Positions 52,246-63,440 of a DNA stretch of 64,000 nt are shown here, in pieces. This stretch comes from DATFVJ01 sp963851085. GTDB taxonomy: Bacteria > Actinomycetota > Actinomycetes > Streptosporangiales > Streptosporangiaceae. A model generated the notes under the pieces. The model searched no databases and was not told where the DNA came from. It saw only the letters and a program-made list of their open reading frames with translations. Position numbers and translations under genes: made by a program. How positions within the stretch are numbered: position 1 is the stretch's first letter; the number at the start of each line of letters is the position of its first letter. The stretch covers positions 310,001-374,000 of the forward strand of contig CAWKNX010000011.1 of NCBI GenBank assembly GCA_963851085.1, read 5' to 3'.

Positions 52246-53465
52246 GGCGCCGGCAGCCTGGCCGTGACCGCGAACCCGCCCGCCCGGCCGGGGCCGACGG
52301 TCAGGCTGCCGCCGCAGGACGCGACCCGCTCGGCGATGCCGGCCAGCCCGAACCCGCCCGATCCGACCGACCGCGCGCTGCTGCCGTTCAGCGTCTGCCG
52401 CAGGCCAGCTCCGGCTGGCCCGGCCCCCGGGCCGACAGCCGCTGCGGCAGGCCCGTTACCCGTATCGGTCACCGAGACGGTGACGTAGCCAGGCTCATAG
52501 CTGACGGTCACCGCCGCCTCGCTCGCTCCCGAGTGCCGGACCGTGTTGGTCAGCGCCTCCTGCACGATACGGTAGGCGGTCAGGTCCACGCCGGGCGCCA
52601 GCCTGGCCGGGCTGCCCTCCACCCGCAGGTCCACGGCGATCCCGGCCTGGCGTACCGGCACGAGCATCTGGTCGAGCTCGCTGATCGACGGAGACGGTGA
52701 CGTGCTGGCCCGTCGGCCGGCCACGTCGGCCGGGCCGCGCAGGACGCCGAGGAGCCGGCGAAGCTCGGTCAGCGCCTCGCGCGCGGTCTGGCCGATGATC
52801 TGGACGGACTTGGCCGCCTCGGCCGGCCGGTCGGGCAGCAGCGTGGCGGCGGCCTCGGAATGGACCGCCATCAGGCTGACGTGATGCGCCACCACGTCGT
52901 GCAGTTCCCGGGCGATCCTGGTCCGCTCCTGCGCAGCGGCCAGCGCCACCTCCCGGTCACGCTCGGCCGCGTGCTCGGCTCGCGTCTCGACCTCTTGCAG
53001 GTAGGCCCGGCGGGAGCGACTGACGAGGCCGGCCATGCCGGCGGCGGCGAACTCCAGCACCCCGACGAAGAAGTCGTAGGGCGTGTGACCAGGCAGCAGC
53101 GCCGCTCGACCGACGCCGGCCACCGTCAGGGCGCTCATCACCCAGCGCACCCGCGTCGAGCTGCGGTCCATCACCGTGTAGAAGGCAATCATGGAGGCGA
53201 GCGCCAGCGGTGCGAACCTGATGCCCAGGTCGTCGTAGAGCGTGCGGGGAATGCCGATGACCAGGTATGTGGCGACCGGCCAGCGCCGCCGCCAGGTCAG
53301 CGGCAATGCCTGCAGCACGACCAGCGCGAACGCCACGCCGGGCAGGCGCAGCTGCCCCGCCTCCGGGATCAGCGAGCCGGCGTTGTAAGCGGCCAGTGCC
53401 AGCGCGAGCGCGAGGTCCTGCATGCGCGGCGGGAGCGCGATAGCCCAAGCAACAAGCCTCTTCAC
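52242..53465 (-). CDS. Sensor histidine kinase (NarX/DesK-like, HisKA_3)
   Basis: 407 residues. The N-terminal membrane domain has four to six helices (LALALALAAYNAG, VAFALVVLQALPLTW and others), then a coiled-coil linker. The HisKA_3 phosphoacceptor His is in ARELHDVVAHHVSLMAVHSE. The ATPase domain has N-box YRIVQEALTNTVRHSG, G1 VTVSVTDTGNGPA and a late G-rich GSGGFGLAGIAERV. No periplasmic sensor domain, so it probably senses the membrane. Partner of the NarL-type regulator that follows. Confidence 0.94.
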   Translation of the reverse strand: MKRLVAWAIALPPRMQDLALALALAAYNAGSLIPEAGQLRLPGVAFALVVLQALPLTWRRRWPVATYLVIGIPRTLYDDLGIRFAPLALASMIAFYTVMDRSSTRVRWVMSALTVAGVGRAALLPGHTPYDFFVGVLEFAAAGMAGLVSRSRRAYLQEVETRAEHAAERDREVALAAAQERTRIARELHDVVAHHVSLMAVHSEAAATLLPDRPAEAAKSVQIIGQTAREALTELRRLLGVLRGPADVAGRRASTSPSPSISELDQMLVPVRQAGIAVDLRVEGSPARLAPGVDLTAYRIVQEALTNTVRHSGASEAAVTVSYEPGYVTVSVTDTGNGPAAAAVGPGAGPAGAGLRQTLNGSSARSVGSGGFGLAGIAERVASCGGSLTVGPGRAGGFAVTARLPAP

Positions 53466-53644
53466 CAGCCGATCGTAAAGGCCGGCCAGATGCCCAGGCC
53501 ATCCTCCGCACGGCTGAACTGCCGGCCCCTACCTGCGGCGGAGTTCCGGCGCCCACGAGGCGGCAAACAACGCCCCAGGGGTGGCCGCGGAAACGGGCAC
53601 CGCGGCCGATGCGGACGGGCGGTCCGGCGGCCGACGATGATGGC

Positions 53645-54477
<833 letters not shown>

Positions 54478-54481
<4 letters not shown>

Positions 54482-56883
54482 GCACCCTGAGCCGCAAGGC
54501 CTGGGGCGACCTGACCCGGCACCGCGCCCGGACGCTGCTGGCCATGTTCACGCTGAGCATCGCGATCGCGAGCCTGGGCTTCCTGGCCGTGCCGAGCCTG
54601 CTGAACGCGGCCATGAACCGCCAGATCGCGGGCAGCCACCTGTATGACGTCGGGGTATCCACCAGCACCCTTGACCTGAGCCCGGCGCAGCTCCGCGCGC
54701 TGGGCCACCTGCCGGGCGTTGCCGCAGTCAGCCCGGCGGTGGGCTACGCCACCACGGTGACATCGGTCGGCGGCATCCAGGACGTGGTGCTCGCCGGCAC
54801 CGCGCTGGCGTCCGCCCCGGTCAATACTGTCGCGCTGTTCACCGGGCGGATGCCCGGGCCGGGTGAGGTCCTGGCCGACGCGGGCAACGCCCGGGCCACC
54901 GGCTTCGCTGTGCCCAATGGCGGCACGATCGACGTGCGGGCCGCCAGCGGCAGGCTGGTACGGCTGCGGGTCAGCGGTACCGGCCTGAATCTGTATGCGA
55001 CCCCTGGCGCGAACGGCTCGGCCACGCCGGTCTTCTACGCACCGACGGCCACGGTGCAGGCGCTGCGCGGCGTCCGCGGCTACAACTACCTGGGGTTCCG
55101 GCTCACCGACGACAGCACGGCCGCGCAGTCCCGGGTGATCACCGAGGTGCGCGCCTACTTGACCGCGCAGACCGGATCGGACCCGATCACGGCGCTGCCC
55201 GCCGTCCGGGCCCCCGGGCAGTGGCCGGGCCAGTCCGGGTTCAGCCACATCATGGCGCTGCTGTACATCATCACGATCCTGGCGTTCGCCTCCGCCCTGT
55301 TCCTGATCTCGGCCACGATGAACACCCTGATCGCCGAGCAGGCCACCGAGATCGCCATCCTCAAGACGCACGGCGGCCGGCGCCGGCAGATCGGCGGCAT
55401 CACCCTGCGCACCGCGGCGATGCTCGGCGCGGCCGGCGCGGTCGTGGGCACCATCCTCGGCATCGCCATCGCCTACCTGCTGGCGCAGTACTTCGCCGTG
55501 AAGCTCATCGACGTGTCGTTCGGCTTCGGGGTCGCCACCGGAGTCGTCGTGGCCAGCCTGCTGCTCGGCCCGGCGCTCGCCATCGCCGCGTCGCTGCCCG
55601 CCCTGCGGCGCGCGCTGCGCCGGCCCGTAGCCGAGACCCTGGCCGACACGGGCACCAGCGGATACGGCTCCGGCCGGCTCGACCGTCTGGCCGCCCGCAG
55701 CAGCCTGCTGTCCGGGACCGAGGTTCCCGGCAGCGTGCGGATGGGAGTCCGCAACGCGCTGCGGCAAAAGCGCAGCAGCGCGGCCGCGATCGCGCAGGTC
55801 GCCGTCGCGGCCGGGCTTGCGATCTCTTTCCTCGCCCTCGGCCAGTCGGTCACCGCCGTCATCAGCCAGACCATCGGCCTGCTGCACTTCAGCTTCAGCA
55901 CCGGGGAGGCAACGGGCCGGGGCGCGCGGCCGTTTACCAGCCAGGCGCTCGGCATCGCGGCCTCGACACCTGGCGTCACGGGAGCCGAGCCCGTGCAGAC
56001 GAGTTCGGTGCAGTATGACGGACAGGACTACGTGGCGTGGGGCCTGGGCACGCACCCCTTCTACGCTTACCGGCTGAGCGCGGGCCGCTGGTTCACTGCC
56101 GCGGATACCGCTGCGGACGCCCGCACCGCCATCCCGCCGGTGGTGCTCGGCCCCGCCGTCGCGCGCATCACCGGCGCCCGTGTCGGCCAGACCCTCACCC
56201 TGACCATGGCTGCGGGACCCACCAGGGTCCGTGTCATCGGGATCGATACCGGCCAGCTCAACGCGGGCGACACCGTCTACTTCCCGCTGCCGGTGCTTGA
56301 GCGCATCGACGGCGAGCCCGGCACCGCGAACTCGATCTGGCTCGCCACCGCCAGTTCTGCCCATGCCGCCATCGACCGGGCGACCACCGCTACCGCGAAC
56401 CGGCTGGCCGCGGCCGGGTACCCGGTCAGCACCACGAAGATCTACGTTGCCGAGGCGCAGATCACCGCCGCCGATACCTCGATCCTCACGATCGTGGAGA
56501 TCCTGGGCCTGGTGGTGGTGGCCATCATGCTCATGGGCCTGGTCAGCGGGCTCAGCACGGGCGTCATCGAGCGCACCCGCGAGGTCGGGATCCTGCGCTG
56601 CCTGGGCGCCCGGGCCCGCCAGATCCGGCGGGTGTTCAGCGCCGAGGCGGTGGCCCTGGCCGTCGTCGGCTGGGCGTTCGGAGTCCTGGTCGGCTGGCTG
56701 CTCTACGAGGGTCTGCTGGCGCTGTTGCTCCACAATGCCGACATCAGCCTTCCGCAGGAGTTCCCGCCGGTCATTCCGCTGATCACGTTCGCCGGTGTCC
56801 TCGTGCTCACGCTGATCGTCATCCGCGGGCCGCTGCGCCGCGCCACCCGGATCCAGCCCGGCACGGCCCTGCGGTACCAGTGA
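54478..56883 (+). CDS. FtsX-like ABC transporter permease (two FtsX domains)
   Basis: 801 residues. The N-terminal helix (LLAMFTLSIAIASLGFLAV) is followed by a large extracytoplasmic domain (~45-250), three helices of the first FtsX domain (MALLYIITILAFASALFLIS; IAILKTHGGRRRQIGGITLR), a second helix and MacB-like outer domain (~450-660), then a second FtsX domain (LTIVEILGLVVVAIMLMGLV; REVGILRCLGARARQIRRVF). The architecture is that of actinobacterial 10-helix MacB-related permeases. It works with the ATPase encoded by the overlapping upstream gene. Substrate unknown; resistance or envelope export is likely. Confidence 0.94.
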
Positions 56884-56963
56884 TGTTCTTCCTGGTCAGG
56901 TGGCTCACCAGGATGCTGAGGCACCGGACCGCGTCGTGAGCGCGGCCAGGCCGACGGCTTCCA

Positions 56964-57098
56964 GCGAGGCGATACCTCGGCGACCCCGATGAGTGGGCAT
57001 TCGCGATCTGGCAGGCCAGCACCGACAGCTACGCCGAGGCCATCCTGCTGGACGGCAAGCCCACCGGCCACCCCACCACGGCACTCGACACCGCATGA
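56964..57098 (+). pseudogene. Short gene relic (YLGDPDEWAFAIW protein)
   Basis: It reads RRYLGDPDEWAFAIWQASTD, SYAEAILLDGKPTGHPTTAL and a stop. It looks like the C-terminus of a small actinobacterial protein of unknown function, often near mobile DNA. No start; only about 44 residues. Confidence 0.5.
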
Positions 57099-57179
57099 CG
57101 ACGCTGAGCTGGAGGTCCTGAAAGCGGTCGCACGGCAGCGCCTGGCGGCCGGGCAGGGCGAGCTTAATCTCCGCCTGGC

Positions 57180-57582
57180 CATGACCTGCTGGACGTCGCC
57201 GTGGTGGAGGCGGGCCTCCGCTACACCTACTCGGTCGTCACCGTCGACCGTGGCACCCTCGTCGGGTGAGATCGCCCTGCACCGGCAGTCAGCCGGCGCC
57301 ACGGCCGAGATCGGATACTGGATCGCGGCCAGCCAGTCCAGCCGCGGCTATGGCACGTCGGCCGCCACAGCCATGACGGAGTTCGCGCTCGCCCTGCCGG
57401 GCATAGTCCGCGCGGAAATACACTGTGACATCGCCAACGGCGCCAGCAGCGCCATCGCCCGCAAGGCGGGCTACCGGCTCGACCGGATCGAGAAAGGCGA
57501 GCCTGCCGCGCCCGGCGAGACCGGGCGGCTGATGATCTGGGTGCGGGACAGTCCGGGCGGCGCGGCCCCTCAGGCCGACTGA
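57180..57582 (+). pseudogene. GNAT N-acetyltransferase relic with frameshift
   Basis: The first frame gives LLDVAVVEAGLRYTYSVVTV. After a shift at ~57268 the second gives GEIALHRQSAGATAEIGYWI, SRGYGTSAATAMTEFALA, AEIHCDIANGASSAIARKAG and YRLDRIEKGEPAAPGETGRL, the acetyl-CoA binding half of a RimJ/RimL-like GNAT. The N-terminal strands are incomplete. The end overlaps the stop of the convergent response regulator. Confidence 0.75.
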
Positions 57583-58238
57583 TCGCAAATGCGGTAGCCG
57601 ACGCCGGGCCTGGTCGCGATCACGGGCGGGTCGCCGAGCTTGCGGCGCAACCGGCCGATCGTGACCGTCACGGTGTGGGTGAACGGGTCGGCCTGCTCGT
57701 CCCAGACCTGCTCCAGCAGTTCCTCGGCGCGCAGGAAGGCGGGCGAGGCGATCAGCAGGGCCTCGAGCACGCCGAACTCCTTCACCGACAGGTCGAGCTG
57801 CCGCCCGTCCCGTGTCACAGTGCGCCGCACCGGGTCAAGCTCGATCCCTGCGGCGCGCAGGGTCCGGGCGCGGGCGGATGGCTGCCGCCGCGCCAGGGCC
57901 CGGATGCGCAGCACAAGCTCCGGGAAGTGGAACGGCTTGCCCAGGTAGTCGTCGGCGCCCAGGCCCAGGCCGGTCACCCGGTCGCCGGGCGCCCCGGCGG
58001 CGGTCAGCATCAGGACCATGGCCCGCTCGTCCCGGTCGGTGATCATCTGGCACAGCACGTCGCCGTGGATGCCGGGCAGGTCGCGATCCAAGACCACGAC
58101 GTCATATGCATTGAGATCCAGCTTCGCGGCCGCCTCCAGGCCGTCGTGCGCGGCGTCTACCGCCATGCCCTGGTCGCGCAGGCCCTCCACGAGCACCTCG
58201 GCGAGCGACCGCGAGTCTTCGACCACCAGGACTCTCAT
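57570..58238 (-). CDS. OmpR/PhoB-type response regulator
   Basis: 222 residues. Receiver domain with Asp in VVVLDRDLPGIHGD, acidic cluster VLVVEDSRSLAE and LGADDYLGKPF. The winged-helix C-terminus has LSVKEFGVLEALLIASPAFL, LEQVWDEQADPFTHTVTVTI and GRLRRKLGDPPVIATRPGVG. The start overlaps the histidine-kinase stop by 4 bases. It is divergent (with the kinase) from the ABC exporter operon at 59675-63106 and probably controls it. Confidence 0.95.
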   Translation of the reverse strand: MRVLVVEDSRSLAEVLVEGLRDQGMAVDAAHDGLEAAAKLDLNAYDVVVLDRDLPGIHGDVLCQMITDRDERAMVLMLTAAGAPGDRVTGLGLGADDYLGKPFHFPELVLRIRALARRQPSARARTLRAAGIELDPVRRTVTRDGRQLDLSVKEFGVLEALLIASPAFLRAEELLEQVWDEQADPFTHTVTVTIGRLRRKLGDPPVIATRPGVGYRICDQSA

Positions 58239-59499
58239 CCCGGCATGCCCGCGGGAACGCTGGCCGACGTGGTCGCCGCGGCGGCCGGAAGCTCGATGCA
58301 GACCCGCAGCCCGCCACCGGGCCGGGCCTGCAGGTCCACCGTACCGCCGTGTGCCTCCGCGATCGCCGCAACGATCGACAGGCCGAGGCCGGAGCCTTTG
58401 TCTGTGCCGATCCGATCGGCTTCGAGGCGCCGGAACGGCTGAGTGAGCTCGGCCACCTGCTGCGGGTCGAGGACGTCCCCGCCGTTCTCGACGACCAGCC
58501 TGGCCCGCCTGTCATGAGCCCGCGTCGTGATGGCGACCCACCCGCCCTCGGCGTTGTGGCACACCGCGTTGTCGATCACGTTCTCCACCATGCGGCTCAG
58601 CAGGGCCTGGCTCCCGGCTACCCAGGCGCCGCCCTGACCGCTGGCGTCCTGCACGGTGAGGTTCATGGCCCTGATGGCGGCCGCCTGATCGGCCAGCGCG
58701 GAGCCGACGATGTAGTCGAGCGGCAGGACTGCCTGACCAGCCAGTGCCCGGTGCTGGGCACGGGCCAGCACGAGGAAGGCCTCAAGCAGCTTCTCGATCT
58801 GGTCGAGTTCGCTGCGCAGCCGCCCGGCCAGCGCGACTGTCTGCGGCGGCGCGGGCTCGGGCTTGGCCAGCGCCACGTCCAGTGCCGCCCGCATCGTGGT
58901 CAGCGGGGTGCGCAGCTCATGCGAGGCATTGGCGACGAACCGCCGCTGGGCGTTGAAGGCGACCTCCAGCCGCTCCAGCAGCCCGTCGATGGTGTCGCCG
59001 AGTTCCTTCAGTTCGTCCTTCGGCCCGTGCACGGCGAGCCGTTCGTGCAGGCTGTCCTCGGAGATCCGCTGTGCCGCCGCGGTCATCTCCCGGACCGGGC
59101 GCAGCGCGCGGCCGGCCACGAGCCAGCCCAGCAACAGGGAGACGGCCGTCATGATCGCCAGCGCGATGAGCGACGCCGTCAGCAGCACATGCGACAGCTC
59201 CTGCTGCTGGGCCGGCTGGGGCCGGCCCCCTGCGACTGCAGCTGATTGACCTGCGCCTGCAGCTGGCGCACCCGCGCCTCGGCCTGCGCCAGCGATGGGT
59301 CCGGCTTGCTTCCGGCGGCGAAGGCCGGTCTGGCCGCGACGGACGAGCTGCTGTGGACGGCCACGCCGCTGGCGAGCGCCAGCAGCAGCGCGCCGGACAC
59401 CACGAACAAGAATCCGTACAGGATGGTGAGCCGCATCCGCACGGTACGGCCGGGCAGCCGCAGCCAGCGCGGCCACCCCGGCTGGCGCTGGGCCCGCAT
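58235..59499 (-). pseudogene. Sensor histidine kinase (HisKA type), coding sequence broken by one frameshift
   Basis: From ATG 59499 (GGGAGGGAGAGGCGC upstream) the first frame gives the cytoplasmic lead, a membrane helix (LYGFLFVVSGALLLALASGV) and the outer region LAQAEARVRQLQAQVNQLQS. After a shift in a G/C-rich run at ~59217-59235 the second frame gives AQQQELSHVLLTASLIALAI, the HAMP domain, the phosphoacceptor His in FVANASHELRTPLTTMRAAL and an ATPase domain with GSGLGLSIVAAIAEAHGG. All catalytic parts are present. If the shift is a sequencing error, the gene is an intact ~420-residue kinase. Partner of the OmpR-type regulator. Confidence 0.88.
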
Positions 59500-59674
59500 G
59501 CGCCTCTCCCTCCCGTCGGCAATGCCCTGATCAGGGGCTTCGGCCGCCATCCCACTTCAGCATGCCCTGCCGGGCCTAACAACGGGATAACAGCTTGCGT
59601 GCGGCTCATGTTATGGCCCTTCCCGTAGAAACAGGTCACGGCAAGTTCCACCCCGACCACAGAAGGAAACGGAA

Positions 59675-60622
59675 ATGCAAGCCACGATCGAAGTGTCCGG
59701 ACTGCGGAAGCGGTTCGGTCCGACCCTGGCGCTGGACGGCATGTCGTTCACCGTCCAGCCCGGCCAGGTGACCGGTTTCGTCGGCCCGAACGGGGCCGGC
59801 AAGTCGACCACGATGCGGGTCATCCTCGGCCTGGATGCGGCCGACGAGGGCAAGGCGACCATCGGTGGCAAGTCATACGCGAGCCTGCGGCAGCCGATGC
59901 GTGTGATCGGATCGCTGCTCGAGTCGGGGGCACTGCAGCCGAGCCGGTCCGCCCGCAACCACCTGCTCTGGCTCGCGCACTCGCAGGGCCTGGACGCTAA
60001 GCGGGTGGACGAGGTCATCGCGCAGGCTGGCCTGCAGGGCGTGGCCAGGAGGCGTGCGGGCGGCTACTCGCTCGGCATGCGGCAGCGGCTGGGCATCGCC
60101 GCCGCGATGCTGGGCAATCCGGCCGCGATCATGCTGGACGAGCCGTTCAACGGTATGGACCCGGAGGGCATCGTGTGGATGCGCGGGTTCTTGCGCTCGC
60201 TGGCCGCGGGCGGCCGGGCGGTGCTGGTGTCGAGCCATCTCATGAGCGAGCTGCAGGACACCGCCGATCACCTGGTGGTCGTAGGCCGCGGCAAGGTCAT
60301 CGCCGACACCACGGTGGCGAGCCTGCTGGCGGCCGCGTCCGGGGATCGGGTGACGCTGCGCACGTCCGCCCGGCCGCAGGCGAAGGCGGTGCTGGAGAAC
60401 GCGGGGGCCACCGTCGTTGCCAGCGGCCAGGACGTGCTCACGATCTCCGGGCTGGCGGCCGAGCGGGTGGTCGCGCTGCTCAGCGCGCTGGCAGTGCCGT
60501 TCTCCGAGGTCTCCGCGCACCGGGCGACCCTGGAGCAGGCCTATATGGAGCTCACCAAGCAGGCTGTCGAGTTCCGCCCGGCCGGCTTCGACGCCGATGC
60601 GGCGCAGGAGGTGCCGCGATGA
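59675..60622 (+). CDS. ABC transporter ATP-binding protein (BcrA-like exporter)
   Basis: 315 residues from ATG 59675. Walker A GPNGAGKSTTMRVILG, Q-loop MRVIGSLLESGALQPSRSAR, signature YSLGMRQRLGIAAAML, Walker B AAIMLDEPFNGMDPEG and switch His VSSHLMSELQDTADHLVVVG. A C-terminal extension follows as in bacitracin-type exporters. The stop overlaps the first permease gene (ATGA). Three-gene exporter operon, divergent from the OmpR-type two-component system; probably antibiotic or envelope-stress export. Confidence 0.95.
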   Translation: MQATIEVSGLRKRFGPTLALDGMSFTVQPGQVTGFVGPNGAGKSTTMRVILGLDAADEGKATIGGKSYASLRQPMRVIGSLLESGALQPSRSARNHLLWLAHSQGLDAKRVDEVIAQAGLQGVARRRAGGYSLGMRQRLGIAAAMLGNPAAIMLDEPFNGMDPEGIVWMRGFLRSLAAGGRAVLVSSHLMSELQDTADHLVVVGRGKVIADTTVASLLAAASGDRVTLRTSARPQAKAVLENAGATVVASGQDVLTISGLAAERVVALLSALAVPFSEVSAHRATLEQAYMELTKQAVEFRPAGFDADAAQEVPR

Positions 60623-62264
60623 CGACCCAGGCCATCTCTGTGCCGCGGCCCGAAGCCGGGTTCGGCGACGGACCCCGCGGCGGCGGCTTCGGCTCCCTGC
60701 TGCGGGCCGAGTGGATCAAGTTCCGCAGCGTGCGCGGCTGGGTGATCGGCATGATCCTGGCCGCGCTGCTGACCATCTTCCTCGGCGTGTTCGCGGCCGC
60801 TAACGCGAACATCGGCTGCCAGATCAACGGCGGTCCGCCGAAATCGGGCAAAGCCTGCCTGCCCTACATCCCGCACGGGCCGGGCGGCGAGATCGTGACC
60901 GACAGCTTCTCCTTCGTGCGCCAGCCGCTGACCGGGAACGGCACTATCACCGTGCGCGTCACCTCGCTGACCGGCGAGCACGCGAATCTCAGCTCGGGGC
61001 CTGTGCAGGTCGGGAACGGCAACATGGTGCCCGGCCTGGCGGAGTGGGCCAAGGCGGGGATCATCATCAAGCAGAGCACCCACCAGGGCTCGGCTTACAC
61101 GGCGATGATGGTGACGGACAGTCACGGGGTCCGGATGCAGTACAACTTCACCGGGGATACCGCCGGGATGCCTGGTGCCGTTTCGGCGGCGCATCCGCGC
61201 TGGCTGCGGCTGACTCGCTCCGGCGACACGATCACCGGCTACGACTCCGCCGACGGCACGCACTGGACCCAGGTGGGCACGGTCCAGCTAACCGGGCTGC
61301 CGTCGACCGTCCAGGTCGGCATGTTCGCTACCTCGCCGGGCTACACGGTGACCCAGAACTCGTTCGGCGGCGCCAGCAATGACAGCGGCCCCGCCCAGGC
61401 CACCGGAGCCTTCGATCACGTCAGCCTGGCCGGTGGGGCACCCGGCAGCACCTGGACCGGCACCGCGATCGGCGGCGGGGGCCCGGCCGGGGCAGGGCCG
61501 GGGCCAGGCCGGCGGCGGCTCGGTGCCGTTCACCCGGAACGGCGGCAGCTACACGCTGACGGGCTCTGGCGACATCGCGCCCGTCACGCCGGGGCCAGGC
61601 GGCGGGCTCCCGACGGTGACGATCGGGCAGAGCCTGGTGGGCGCGTTCCTGGGGCTGATCGCGATCGTGGTGGTGGCGGCGATGTTCTTCAGCACCGAGT
61701 ACCGGCGCGGCCTCATCCGTACCACGCTGGCCGCCACCCCGCGCCGCGGCGCGGTGCTGGCCGCCAAGGCCGTGGTGATCGGCGCGGTGGCCTTCGTCAC
61801 CGGGCTGGTGGCCGCGGTGGTCTCGATCGGCGTCGGTGTCCCGAAGGAGGAGAATTCAGGGTCAGGTACTGCTGACCGCGCCCTTGCTGACCGAGGTGCG
61901 GGTCATCGTCGGCACGGCGGCAATGCTGGCCGTGGCCGCGGTCTTCGCCGTCGCCCTGGGTGCCATCCTGCGGCGCAGCGCCGCCGCGATCACGATCGCG
62001 GTCGTCACGGTCGTCATGCCGTTCCTGCTGACCGCGCTCAATGTCGTGCCCGCCGGGGTCGGCGACTGGCTGCTGCGGCTGACCCCGGCCGCGGCCTTGG
62101 CGATCGAGCAGAGCATCCCGCGCTACTCGCAGGTGACCACCGTCACCTCGCCCGTGCAGGGCTACTATCCGCTGTCGCCCTACGCCGGGTTTGCCGTGCT
62201 GTGCCTGTGGGCGGCGGCGGCCCTTGCCCTCGCGCTGGTCATGCTGCGGCGGCGGGACGCATGA
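60619..62264 (+). pseudogene. ABC-2 permease with large extracytoplasmic jelly-roll domain, two frameshifts
   Basis: Frame 1 (from ATG 60619): RAEWIKFRSVRGWVIGMILA and a first helix, then a ~230-residue beta-rich extracytoplasmic domain like DUF1349/concanavalin folds (NGTITVRVTSLTGEHANLSS; WAKAGIIIKQSTHQGSAYTA; WLRLTRSGDTITGYDSADGT). Frame 2 (from ~61500): SVPFTRNGGSYTLTGSGDIA and helices with FFSTEYRRGLIRTTLAATPR. Frame 3 (from ~61858): VLLTAPLLTEVRVIVGTAAM to the end. Shifts lie at ~61480-61510 and ~61845-61862. Apart from these the permease is complete, so sequencing error is possible. Confidence 0.85.
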
Positions 62265-63106
62265 GCACCGCCGTGCAGGCGCAGCCAGCGCCGACGATGG
62301 CCATGGCGGCAGCGCGCGGGGCGAGCCTGCGCCACGCGCTGCACGCCGAGTGGACCAAGCTGCGCACGGTCTCCGGACCCGCCTGGCTGCTCCTGGGGGT
62401 CGCGGCGCTGACCATTGCGGTCAGCACCGCGGCCGTCGGGGCCACTCACTGCCCGCAGAACCTGACCTGCCCGGTCGACACGACCAAGCTCAGCCTGACC
62501 GGGATTCAGTTTGGTCAGGCAGTGGTCGCGATCCTGGCCGTGCTGACGGTCAGCAACGAGTACAGCTCGGGCATGATGCGCGTCACGCTCGCGGCGATGC
62601 CCAGGCGGCAGGCGGTGCTGGCGGCCAAGGCGATCCTGCTGGCCGCGCTGGTGCTGGTGGCCGGCGCGGTGGCGGTGTTCGGCTCGGTGCTGGCCGGGCA
62701 CCTGATCCTGCCCGGCCACGGCTTTACCGCCGCGCGCGGCTTCCACCCGGTCTGGCTGAGCTACGGGCCAACGCTGCGAGCCGCCAGCGGGTCGGTCCTG
62801 TACCTGGGACTGATCGCGCTGATGAGCCTCGGCGTCGCGGTGATCGTGCGGGACTCGGCCGTGTCCATCGGCGTCGTCCTCGCGCTGCTGTACCTGTTCC
62901 CGATCATCCTGTCGTTCATCGGGAACGAGCACTGGCAGCACCGGCTCGAGCGGTGGACACCCACGGTCGCGGGGCTGACCATCCAGGACACCACCGGCCT
63001 GCGGAGCCTGGTGATCACGCCGTGGGCCGGGCTGGGCGTGCTGGCGATCTGGGCCGCAGCCGCGATGCTGGCCGGCGGCCTGGTGTTCCGGTTCCGCGAC
63101 GTCTAG
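62261..63106 (+). CDS. ABC-2 type permease
   Basis: 281 residues from ATG 62261, overlapping the previous stop by 4 bases. Six helices, with the family segment SNEYSSGMMRVTLAAMPRRQ in the first cytoplasmic loop and a closing pair VITPWAGLGVLAIWAAAAML. Related to the preceding permease but without the outer jelly-roll domain. Third gene of the exporter operon; probably forms the heterodimeric membrane part with its neighbour. Confidence 0.93.
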   Translation: MSTAVQAQPAPTMAMAAARGASLRHALHAEWTKLRTVSGPAWLLLGVAALTIAVSTAAVGATHCPQNLTCPVDTTKLSLTGIQFGQAVVAILAVLTVSNEYSSGMMRVTLAAMPRRQAVLAAKAILLAALVLVAGAVAVFGSVLAGHLILPGHGFTAARGFHPVWLSYGPTLRAASGSVLYLGLIALMSLGVAVIVRDSAVSIGVVLALLYLFPIILSFIGNEHWQHRLERWTPTVAGLTIQDTTGLRSLVITPWAGLGVLAIWAAAAMLAGGLVFRFRDV

Positions 63107-63202
63107 CCGGGCGGGCGGACCAGCTGTGCTGGGCCGCCCCCGGTTTAGCGCTGCCAGAGCTGCAGGCCGGCCGGGATCAGCCGCGGAGGCCGCCGTTCCC
63201 GG

Positions 63203-63440
63203 TCAGGAACCCCGCCGGTGTTCGGGCTGCTTGGGCAGCAGCCCGCGCAGAGCCCGGGCGGCAACTAGGCGTTGTGGGAGCAGGACCGGCAACGGTGGAA
63301 AGTGATGTGGCGTCCGGCGCTCAACGCCCAGCGTGCGGCTGCTCTGCTTCGGCGAATCGTCCTTGGAGCCCCACCACCCAGGCCCACCTGTGGCGGGTGG
63401 TAAGCGTGGCGGTGTGCTCTTCGCCCAGTACTCGCTGTTC
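63203..63440 (-). pseudogene. TPR-repeat (NB-ARC/TPR-type) relic
   Basis: Two shifted frames give LGEEHTATLTTRHRWAWVVG with LQGRFAEAEQPHAGR, and then TLGVERRTPHHF and LPVLLPQRLVAARALRGLLP. These match the LGxxHPxTLxxR..A...G..G.. repeats of actinobacterial TPR proteins. It runs directly out of the integrase fragment. Not functional. Confidence 0.65.
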
